Below the pieces are notes generated by a model, which made no database searches, was not told where the DNA came from, and saw only the letters and a list, made by a program, of their open reading frames with translations. Of a stretch of 64,000 bases of DNA, positions 9,747 to 18,615 are shown in pieces; the first letter of the stretch is position 1, and each line of letters starts with the position of its first letter. The translations under genes were made by a program, and so were the position numbers. Source of the stretch: Crocodylus rhombifer (Eukaryota > Chordata > Crocodylia > Crocodylidae); the NCBI GenBank assembly GCA_038503035.1, contig JAVSML010019046.1, positions 6,602 through 70,601 of the forward strand, written 5' to 3'.

Positions 9747-11627
9747 AATATTCTCCATTAAGAAAGTTCACTGGCAGGTGCCAAAAACCCCCTCCCCTTT
9801 ACAAATATTTTTAAATGAAAGTTTAAGTAAAGATTTTGTCCTATTTGAATTTGTTATGAACTGAGAATTACATAAGCTCAATCATTGCATTTAAATAATA
9901 ATATCTTCTCCTGGGGAAATGTTTTAACAAAATATCTTTCAAGATTTCCCAAGTCATTGTTGGTTGAAAGTTTTTTAGTGGGTTAGATTTTGGAATGACC
10001 TCCTGCCTTCCCTAAGGAATTTTGATCTGATAAAATAAGGCAAACTCCTTCCATTTTTTATTTCCTATATCTGACTTTTAATATCGTAATATGAAATCAG
10101 TACTGTAATTAGATAATTTGAAAATTTAATAATTTTCCATCTTGAATTAACTCTCACAGATCACAATGACAGTTCTAAGCCAGTACATAAAATAGAGAGA
10201 GAATGGTGTAACCTGTATGGAGTCAGCCTATAATAGCAATTTTCATTGTTCTTGTAATAGGTACTCTGAAATAATTACACATTGCCTGGGAGAATTCATC
10301 AGCATGGTGTAACAAATAATAAAGTGCATTATCATGCTAAGTGCATGAATTAAGTTAGAATCTCAAGTACAGAAGTTCAGTAATTCTTCTGGAAAACTCA
10401 ATCTGCATTGGTAATTTTACCCAAATGAGGGCACGTATTGGATCTCTCATTCCAAAATAATGACATTATCTTTAATAAGAAAGTAGAAGATTGGAGAGAG
10501 AGTTGGTTGATTTCAACTGGTTTGGTGTTAATAAAGATAGATACAGGACTTTATGTACTTAAAATGAACATTTTTGCTCTCTTAAGCAATACACGTTATG
10601 CACTCTATATGGAGCATCTGACTGATAGATTGCTAGAAAGACAGAAAGTGTTAGTAAGTATTAGCTCAGCATCATGACTCCAAACTATCCCTACCAGTCT
10701 AAATGAAATAATAATCATGGCCCTCAGTCTACTACAGATAAGTTAATAGGACCCATTTTGCCTTTTAGATGTATTAAACAGTTTTCTCTGAAGTCAGTGG
10801 ATGATGTTCTGCTTTTAAACATGCTTGCACAACTCAGTTTATTTCAGTGTGGCTCCTTGGGTGTGCATGGCAGGATTTAGCCTTCAGGTTTACTTGTTTC
10901 AGTGACTTCCTTGCTATTTGCAAAGCAGGCAGAGCAACATGTCAATTAGATCTCCAATCATTACTACAGTGGAAAACTATCATAATTCTTTTAATCAATT
11001 AGGAAGCAAAAATTCACATGAAATGTAATTTGATTTTATTTTTCAATACACTTTTTACAGTAAAATATCTCCTGGTTTCTGTAATTATCTTTAAAAGAGG
11101 CATTAAATAAAGCTACCAATTTACCATATTGAACAAAGTATGGATTTGTGGGTTTATGAAATGTTTGTTTCCCTCCATATCTTATCAAAATTCAGACTGT
11201 CCCTTTGGGTTACATTATAATGTGTTTGAAACTTCCTATTGATTTTAAATAAAAACTGGTAATTGACTAGAATTTTGGAACAGAACATGCCTAGGAAAAG
11301 TGATGATTAAAGTTCTAAACATCTAATAGCACATCAAACTTTAACATTACTTAACTTTCCACTGATTTTTTTATGGTTCAAGTTTGACATGTTGCTTTAT
11401 TCACCCTCAATTACTAGCTGAATCTGTATGGTTTCATTATGTCTACCCACTGGACTGAATTGGTGAGAGTCTCAGATGCTTGAGGAAAAATTTTGTTTTG
11501 CTGGCAGTATTGGACTTTGTAATACACTGGCTTCTTATATATGGGTGCTGACAGACATGACAGTGCAGTGGACTTAGGCTTGGGAAGGATGTTCATATTC
11601 AACATGGAAAGAGTATTGGGTGTTCTT
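9747..11627. other. AT-rich intergenic DNA, nothing recognised
   Basis: About 1.9 kb with no repeat terminus, RNA gene or convincing coding frame. A 79-residue frame at 10438-10677 shows no motif. The right part may include 3' remains of the gypsy element, but no LTR was identified. Confidence 0.4.
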
Positions 11628-11639
11628 CTAGAAATCAGG

Positions 11640-12110
11640 TGCTAAGTTGCTGGTAGCAAGATGTGCCCGTCTGGCTTCAAATGCCTGCCCAATATGTTCC
11701 ACCAGCTCCATGACATGAGGCATGGGGAACACATTGGAAACTGCCATGGTGTTTAGCCGCTGGTAATCAATGCACAGTCGTAAGGAGCTGTCGGATTTTG
11801 GCACTGGGACCAGGGGGCTACTCCACGGGCTGTGGGATGGGCATATGATGCTCTGATCGATCATTTTGCTGATTTCATCTTGTATCTTGCTGGGAAGATG
11901 ATGAGGCACTGGTCACCACCTTTGCCAAACTATGGCCTTCGGGGGTGTTTGTATGAAGTGATAGACTCCTTGGGCCCATCCTGATTCTTTCTTGAATACA
12001 TCATGGAATTCTTCTACTAAAACTTTCACCTTGGATTTCTGCATTTCGGATAGTTCTCCTCCTATTTGGATCTGTCCTTCTGGTTCCTCCACTGCCTTTC
12101 CCCGCGTCAT
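11640..12110 (-). pseudogene. Gypsy reverse transcriptase, 5' part only, truncated
   Basis: From 12110 the minus strand reads a linker ending in KVKVLVEEFHDVFKKESG, the usual segment before gypsy RT, then HFIQTPP and, after an in-frame TGA (near 11910), HHLPSKIQDEISKMIDQSII. Next comes SPWSSPLVPVPKSDSSLRLC and IDYQRLNTMAVSNVFPMPHV, matching RT blocks 1-2 of Ty3/gypsy. It breaks off after LVEHIGQAFEARR. The block with the first catalytic aspartate (LDL) and the YxDD box are absent, so no polymerase activity is possible. The TGA replaces an expected arginine codon, consistent with CGA decay. Confidence 0.85.
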
Positions 12111-12454
12111 GCCTTGTGGTCCCAGGTCTTCTAACTTGGCTTCCGAAAAGGCTGCCCACCCCTCAAGTCTGTGCCATTCTCAAAGGAGATTAACGTGACA
12201 TTTGTTTTTCTTGGAGATGGCTGGGACGATGTACTTCATAATCTACTGGACTGACTTGACAGATCACTTCAAAAGGTCCCTGCCATTAAGTTAACAATTT
12301 GCTGGAAGATGTAGGTAATAACACCAGGCCTGAATTCCCTCTCCTTGGTGTGGGTGTCATACTGCTTCTTTTGATGGAGCTGTGCTTCCTGCTGGTTACT
12401 CCTAGCAAGATCACAAGCTAATTGAATTCACTTTTGGAACTCCTGGTAGTATGA

Positions 12455-13356
12455 CATTGGGTCTTTTGCTCCCCCACTGCTGAGTTCCCAATCCTCACTC
12501 AGTGCTTGTAATAAGCTGTGAGTGCAGTGACCTAGAACTAGCTCAAAGGGAGAACATCTCAATGAGTCCTGTGGGGTGTCTCTCAGGATGAACAGAACTA
12601 AAGGGAGGAGTAGGTCCCACTTTCAGGGGTCCTCCTGTATGCAATGATGTAGCATTCTCTTGATTGTCCCATTTAGGCATTCCACTAACCCATTTGTTTG
12701 GGGGTCGTACACTGAAGTACGAAGATGCTTTATCTTCAGGATACGGCAAACCGTCCTCAACACTCCTGACACAAAGTTGCATCCTTGATCTGTAAGGATT
12801 TCTTGGGGAATCCCCATCCTGGCCATCCACTTGAAAAGCTCTTCTGCGATCTGTGGTGCCGTCACCATTTATAACGGTATAGCTTCAGGGTACCGGGGTT
12901 GTAATCTATGAAGGCCAATATATATTGGTGGCCTGCACTAGAGCGGGGAAGAGGCCCCATTACATCTAGGGCTATCCTTGAGAATTGTTCATCGATAATA
13001 GGTAGGGGTTGAAGAGGCACTCTTGCAAGGTGATCCTCCCTAGCTTTCTGACATTCAGGGCAAGAGGCACAGTGACGTGCAATATCTTCCCCCAATCCTG
13101 GCCAAAAGAACCATTGCACTAGGCAGGCCATTGTTTTATCTCAACCCATATGGCCCTGGGTAGGGTTGGAAGGAGCGAGACACCAGATAGTATGGCAAAA
13201 GTGGGCAGGTACCACGAGCTGTATTTTTTTGGGCTCCCCTCCCCTTCTGGGGTGAACACAATATAGGAGCTCGTGTCTTACCTCAAACCGAGGGACATTG
13301 TTGGTCCCATTGTCGAGGTGGTGGAGAGGTTCAGAGCCCATGTCCTCATCTGTCAA
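12455..13356 (-). pseudogene. Gypsy integrase, broken by stop and frameshift
   Basis: Integrases insert the cDNA into the host chromosome. The N-terminal part (13356-13141) has FEVRHELLYCVHPRRGGEP and the NPTQGHMG histidine; after a stop it resumes with FFWPGLGEDIARHC and CASCPECQKARED, giving the CxxC pair of the HHCC zinc domain. The core has ALDVMGPLP (first Asp), then after a frameshift near 12.88 kb RYPEAIPL, IPQEILTDQGCNF (second Asp) and PQTNGLVECLNG (Glu). The spacing from second Asp to Glu is 35 residues, so DD35E is retained. Downstream, LHQKKQYD precedes a basic tail like the usual GPY/F region. It lies upstream of RT, the key oddity. Confidence 0.88.
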
Positions 13357-13656
13357 AGGCCAGTGTCCTCTTCTTGTGCCCCCTGGAGCTGTTGGCTGCT
13401 GGTCACATCATGGAGGTTGAAGGTGTCCGTAACATCCGTCGACTCCTCACCATCTTCAAGTTCCCCAAGCCACCCCTCTCTATCACGTAGTCTTCTCCCC
13501 ATGGCCTTGGCATCTCGGACCCTCTCAAGCGCATCTTATGTAGGGGTCCAATCACATCCTAGCAGCATGTTGCAAGCCAGGTTTGGTACTATCCCCATCA
13601 ACAGCTCTCCTTGGTATTCCGTGACCCAGAGGCATATCCATTGGTGGCTGACATGC

Positions 13657-13854
13657 TTAGTTTCCCCGTGAAGTCTCCAGGCTCACCTCCTGATCTTGCC
13701 TTGGGGTGATCAAATTGGCCCTTACCAATGGTTGGGCACACCCGGAATCTAGGATGGCTTGGAAAGGGCACTCTTTGATCCATGCTGTGACTACTGGATG
13801 CCTCCAAACTGCACCTTCTCCCCTGGAGACATAACTGCAATCCATGGGCTCCAT
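13657..13854 (-). pseudogene. Retroviral-type aspartic protease region
   Basis: The minus-strand frame contains FQAILDSGCAQPLVRANLIT, which carries the DSG form of the catalytic D-T/S-G motif of the retropepsin family, used to cut Gag-Pol. It follows the gag zinc-knuckle region and precedes integrase. The segment is in a frame shared with only part of gag; downstream flap residues were not recognised. Probably a remnant of a gag-pro-pol reading frame. Confidence 0.7.
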
Positions 13855-13925
13855 CTGGTCTGATTCCTTTCATGCTTCCCCCCGGCCTTCTGGCTGCATT
13901 ATTGGGACGCCATCGCTCCACTGGT

Positions 13926-14671
13926 TCACTCTGACACTCCTTGGAGAAGTGACCCACCTTCTCCAAGGAGCAAACAGATCATATCCCTGGTTGGTCCCTG
14001 GAATGTGGTCTGCTTCCTTTCTGAATCTCTTGGGTAAAGTACCACGAGGGGGGGAAAATCCATTTCTCCCAACCGTAACTGGTCTCAGAGGCTGTGAATG
14101 CCTTCTCTACTCTGAGTGCCTTGTCACAATTATGGGATGAATGCTGGTATGCCCAACACTGTGTGCATTCTTTTAAATCATTAATAAACTGCTCTAACAG
14201 TATCCGATCTGCTAGAGTGTCTCGGTCACAGGATGTGGGGCTCAGCTACTTATTGAAGAAGTCCCACAGCAACTGTAATAAAAGGCTGGGTTGCTTCTTC
14301 TCTGGTCCCTTTTTGGCCTGAAAGAGCCACCTGTAATATTCCAGATTAATTTCCAATTGGTATAGTATGGCGGTTTTAACCCAGTCATAATCACAGGCCT
14401 CGTTGCGGGGAAGGGCTCGATAGGCGGCTTGGGCTTTGCCCACCACCAGGGCTCTGAGCTGGCTGGCCCAATACCCTTTATCTAAGCCTGTCATAGTGGC
14501 ATGCCTCTTGAAGGCCTCAACGTAAGCCTCTGGATTACCCGCCAGTCCTGCTGCCATTCCATCATTTTCTGCTGGGTATCGAGGAAGGGCCATAGCTGCC
14601 AGCTGCATGGCGGGAGGTCCTCTAGGGGTCCAGTCTTCACTGTTCTTCCCAGCCAATGCACCACTTTGCAC
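13926..14671 (-). pseudogene. Gypsy gag with SCAN-like domain
   Basis: The minus strand from about 14671 reads PEAYVEAFKRHATMTGLDKG, then YWASQLRALVVGKAQAAYRAL and DYDWVKTAILYQLEINLEYY, closely matching the helical pattern of SCAN domains and the gag of Gmr1-like elements. After a frame change near 14.25 kb it continues with DTLADRILLEQFINDL, the next SCAN helix. A degraded zinc knuckle follows at about 13.93-13.97 kb (CSLEKVGHFSKEC): the second Cys is gone and spacing is short. Gag packages RNA; this copy has stops and frameshifts. SCAN domains of vertebrate zinc-finger proteins are thought to come from such gags. Confidence 0.8.
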
Positions 14672-15083
14672 CCGTCTGGCTTTGAATGCCCCTTGGTCTG
14701 GGCAGTAGAGGGTGTACGCTGTCTAGCGTCATGGGTTCCCTGAGGTGGGCTTCAGTTGTTCCTCTGGCCTTCACTGAACTCACCTGCCACATCTTTGAAT
14801 GTTATATCAGTGTGGGGTTTGGCCTCGAAGTTCTCCTCAGGGTTGACCACGCTGCTTGCGGGATGTTCATGGAGCTCCACCTCCCCTATACCCCAGTCTT
14901 ACGCCAACCTCTGGTGGGACACCAGATCTTGTCAGAGCAGCCTCTCCAGTACAGATGTTCCTTGTGCCCAATCATATCCTCTTCTATCCTCGGGAAGGAT
15001 AATTAGCTGGCCCGGGCTCTAGGGCTGCGGTCCCTTTGAGCCAGTCAGTTCTCCTCTTGGGTCTGAGGATGCCCCGGGAGTGG

Positions 15084-15471
15084 TCAAGTGGGGACACCTT
15101 TGCTTTCCCAAGTTTTGGCTTCCACCTCTCCCTTGAGCTCATTGTCCTGATTGCACTGCTGCTTGGCACGTCCCTTGATGCACATCTTTGGCAGCACTAG
15201 GGGGAAATCCCTCCCAGCACTCCACTTCTCCTGGGGCTTGATCTTAGTGTCCCCCAATATGAGGGGCTCTTGGTGCTTCTCCAGCTGCCCGTTGCTCCAG
15301 CATTTCAAATTTGCACTGGTCCTGCCTACTACTGGCACAGAGAGCCTCCGCCTCCTCTCTGGCTCTCTCCTCCCTATTGCTGGCAGCCATTTTTATTCCT
15401 GTCGGCCGGTGCGTCCTTGTGACGTCACCCACCAGCCTTAATTGCATAAACGCATGGCTTGTAAACCGCAT
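15084..15471 (-). pseudogene. Leader / possible gag N-terminus of the gypsy element
   Basis: Two overlapping minus-strand frames cover this part. One has MAASNREERAREEAEALCAS and MLEQRAAGEAP, rich in Glu, Arg and Ala; the other continues with QLEKHQEPLILGD and KIKPQEKWSAG. The charged composition resembles the coiled-coil N-terminus of Gmr1-like gags. The frame change between them suggests a small indel. Assignment rests on position and composition only. Confidence 0.45.
15420..15427. promoter_or_regulatory. CRE-like palindrome TGACGTCA
   Basis: A perfect 8-bp CREB/ATF consensus sits just upstream of the presumed gypsy gag start on the minus strand, with an AATAAA on the minus strand about 100 bp further upstream (near 15530). 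This suggests an LTR or leader promoter region, but the LTR ends were not found. Confidence 0.4.
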
Positions 15472-16284
15472 GGGCTTTTCCTTTGGATCCTTCAGCGCCG
15501 CTCCTCCTGCAGGTTTTGTATATTTTTCTTTATTTCACCGTTTTTCCCTGCGTTGAGTCCCGTGAGCGGGGCTTCCTGGCCCTTCCTCTCAGTATCCCCA
15601 GGACACAAGGAGTCTCTCCAAAGGACCTGTTTTTATTCTGGGTTTTTTACCTGACTTAACCTGATGGTAGTGGTGGTACTCACAGCAGCAGTAGTGAAAA
15701 TACGGAACTGAGTGCAGTGAACCCTGATCAATTCAGCAGTGGTAGCTCATTCAGCTAATTCAACAGTATTCTGACAGGTAGTAGTTGAGCAAAGCTGAAT
15801 GTTGAGTGAGAAATAACCAGACCTTCAGTGGTAAGGCTGGGTGAGAGAGCTGCATGTTAGAGGGGCATCTTGTGGTGCAGACTTCTCTAGGTTTGGAACA
15901 GATGTGTGGAGGCAAGCTGTACACCGTTATTCCCTCCATAACTATTGAGTTTAACTGGATCTTGTCAGGGGAGTTTTTGGTGGGTGATGAATATTGTGAG
16001 ACTGTGTTCTGGACTTAAATAAAGCACCTAATTAATACTTGACTATATACCTGATAGACTGAGTTTTGTTCTGTTGTACGCAAAAAATGCATTTATGTTT
16101 TTCAGACTGTCTGCAAGTGGGGAAGCACCATTGAGAAAAGCGAACAGAATAGTTAGATTTTAATTTCCCAAAGCCAAACAGAGGCGCATGACTGGCTGAG
16201 AGAGGATGAAGTTAGAGTTTTGTTTATTCTGGAGAATAATTCATAGCAGACTTAATCTGGCCCTTGTTATTATAACTGGCACCT
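15472..16284. other. Flank of the gypsy relic, unresolved
   Basis: 15472-15660 is still GC-rich and may be LTR sequence of the element. From 15660 there is AGTAGTGGTGGTACTCACAG-type sequence and then ordinary AT-rich DNA, with an AATAAA near 16018. No gene. Confidence 0.4.
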
Positions 16285-16782
16285 GGGTGCATCTACATGG
16301 GTGTTTTTCTGCAGAGTAGATTATTAGTTCCATAGTAAAGCATCACAGTCTACACGTGTGCTGGCATTATTGCTCAGTAAATGAATTAACTCTGCTGTAG
16401 GACAGTATTGTCAGGAACAGTACCATTTTACAGTGGAGTAATTAAATGCAACTAAATGCATGCATAGCCAGTGACCGCAGGAGTAAATTGTGCCTGGTCA
16501 GCCCAGGCAGCAGAGACCAGAGTCCTGTCTGCCTTCTAGTCACACGGCTCCACAGTTTTGGCACACTCGTGCCTTAGTCAGCCCTTCCACAGCTCGATGT
16601 CACCAGCTGGAGCCCAGGGCTGTTCCCCCAAGCTTGCTCCCAACCTGCGGCTGCTTCACCCAGGCTCAAAGTGCTGCTCTCCCAAGTGCATGGGTAGATG
16701 CTGTACCCATGAGCAGTGTACTCTGGTGCAAAGTGCTCTGGAGTTTATGGTGCTGCTTTAATTTTACATTTAGATGTACTCA
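16285..16782. mobile_element. MITE-A (TCTACATG family), full-length copy
   Basis: Starts GGGTGCATCTACATGGG and ends TTTAGATGTACTC. Arms contain the family's CTGCAGAGTAGATTATTAG and CAGTCTACACGTGTGCTGG segments; the GC-rich centre (CACACGGCTCC, CCCAAGTGCATGGGTAGATG) resembles that of the copy at 47043. No clear TSD. A 128-residue open frame across the centre is chance. Confidence 0.65.
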
Positions 16783-18430
16783 CAGAAGCTTAAATTCTGC
16801 AAAAACTGGGAATCACCAAAATTGTTGGTATTCTGGACTACCACATGACCAGCTATATGGAAACCTTTGTTTATAATGTGATTTGAGACCTTTGGAGTCA
16901 GCATGGTTTAAAACTTCATCCTATTATTATTAAGCTGTGCTTTGATGGGACCACAGACACTTTCTCAGTCCAGTTGCTTTTCCCCTCTAAAGAGGTAAAA
17001 TGAAAAATGGATTATCAGCTGAAATAGGAAGCTGTTCATATGTTTAGCAAACTGACTAACCACCACATCACACAGTTTTCTATTGTTGCAGCACATCTAG
17101 CAGTAATATTTACCAGTTAATATTTTAAAAGCCTGGTCAAATGTAAATTTGTGCAGTATTTAAGTCCACCACAGACATATCCCTCAGTCTTTCTACTCCC
17201 TAAGAATGAATCTGACAGTTGTGGACAACTGCCACCTTTTCTTGTAAATTATACCAATGTCTCTATGTTTAAATATTATTAATTTTCATTTTCGTTTTGA
17301 TTGGAGATATTGAGGCAATTTAGAAGGATGCTGAATTCTTTGATTTGGGGGTCTCACAGGTCTTGGATCCTTAGTAAATGATAACAAGGGGTTATCATCT
17401 CCTTTTGAGGGATAGGGCTTATGCACAGGGATTGCAGTAGTGCTATAAAGTGCACTCAGATGAACTAATAAGTTATTTCAAAAACTGTTTTTTTTATATA
17501 AATGTTCCCTTATACCTTCCTAAATAAACTCAACATAATCTCTTCCCCTCCATGTCTTTTTCAGAAGGTGTTAACCCTTGGTAAAGAAAGTGATGGGGAT
17601 AATGGTTTAGTTTCATTAGGAGTTTTAAAGTACTTTGAAGATTTTTGCACCTCTATAAGTATCTGCTGCTTGCCAGTTGCTCATACAATTCTCCACTGAG
17701 TTCTCAGAGGTCACTTTGATATTGATGTTCCCAGGTCCAGCTGCTGCTGAGTGTCTGCTGCTGTTCTCAAGTTGTCCTGTGCCTCTCTTCTTGCAAGCCT
17801 CATCCCTGAGGCCTCTGCATACAATGTGTGCTGGATTTGAGCTAAGATTTGCACCACAGAAATGCAGAGACTTGACGACCACCCAAGATTCATGTCTCTT
17901 TGGAACAGCGCCAAGCCCCCTTCAACCTTGAACAAAGCCTATTTAATTATATCTATGCATTTCAGCTGACGAAATTTTTTCTGTGCATCTTATAAATGAT
18001 GGGAGAATGGCATGCGCTATACCCAATTTATTGTACGGTTTCACCTTGCTATTGTTCTCTTGTTGTTGAGTCACAAGTAAGTAAGATAAAGGCAATTACT
18101 GAAAGCCCTGTGTGTTGCTGCACAGCATTTAGATTTGCTGTAATGAGCCTTCATTATGATTTGGTAGAAACTTGTTTTGCTCGAATGGTTTATCAGTAGT
18201 TTAGTGACTGTTAATTGGTTTTTTTTTACTTCAAGACTGTTTTGTTTGGATTCCAAGAGGGAGGTATTTCTTTGTTTATCTAATACTTTAATTAAGCTAC
18301 TCTACAGCGTTATTCAAGCATATCGTTGTTGGTATTAAATAATAGAAACAAATTGCCAACTGCAGGACAAAAGTCAGAAACGTGCTTTGGAGGAAATTGT
18401 GTAATAACAATGAAGCAAATGTGACACACT
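16783..18430. other. Largely unique DNA; one coiled-coil-like relic frame
   Basis: No repeat ends seen. On the minus strand at about 17880-17720 a frame reads QILAQIQHTLYAEASG then RREAQDNLRTAADTQQQLDL, of amphipathic, Gln/Ala-rich composition before a stop; a shifted frame continues with ELYEQLASSRYL. This could be a decayed exon or chance; no family was identified. Confidence 0.3.
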
Positions 18431-18615
18431 GGGCGCATCTACCTGTGCACCTACTGTACAGTCCTGGCACCACATGGGTTATTTCTGACACTACTGTGCA
18501 GTAGCTCGTTGCTACTACACAGTAGCAGTGACATCACAGTTCGTGATCGCTAGTGCTACGTCACTGTAGCTCGTCACTACAGTGATGTAGCATTTCGTGT
18601 AGGTGTGGCTTGTGT
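18431..18615. mobile_element. MITE-B-like, hairpin-rich element
   Basis: Starts GGGCGCATCTACCTGTG and runs to GTGTAGGTGTGG. It contains GCAGTAGC/GCTACT motifs shared with the nested element at 47096-47266 and several small hairpins, the best at 18555-18591. CpG-bearing blocks (GTGATCGC, CTACGTCAC) suggest modest age. Confidence 0.55.
18555..18591. repeat. Near-perfect 37-nt hairpin
   Basis: GCTACGTCACTGTAG and CTACAGTGATGTAGC pair over 15 bp with one mismatch around the 7-base loop CTCGTCA. It lies inside the MITE-B-like element, so a transposon origin is more likely than a microRNA, though MITE hairpins can become small-RNA precursors. Confidence 0.7.

Larger units (their letters stand above)
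11640..15471 (-). mobile_element. Decayed Ty3/gypsy retrotransposon of Gmr1-like organisation
   Basis: Read on the minus strand the order is: leader/gag N-terminus (about 15.4 kb), SCAN-like gag core (14.67-14.1 kb), degraded zinc knuckle (about 13.95 kb), aspartic protease (about 13.74 kb), integrase (13.36-12.45 kb) and reverse transcriptase (12.11-11.65 kb). Integrase upstream of RT is the reverse of ordinary gypsy elements and is known from the Gmr1 group of deuterostomes. The RT stops after its first conserved blocks; the rest of RT, RNase H and the 3' LTR are missing. Stops and frameshifts interrupt every domain. LTRs could not be delimited. The CpG and GC content is higher than in the surrounding DNA. 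Confidence 0.85.
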
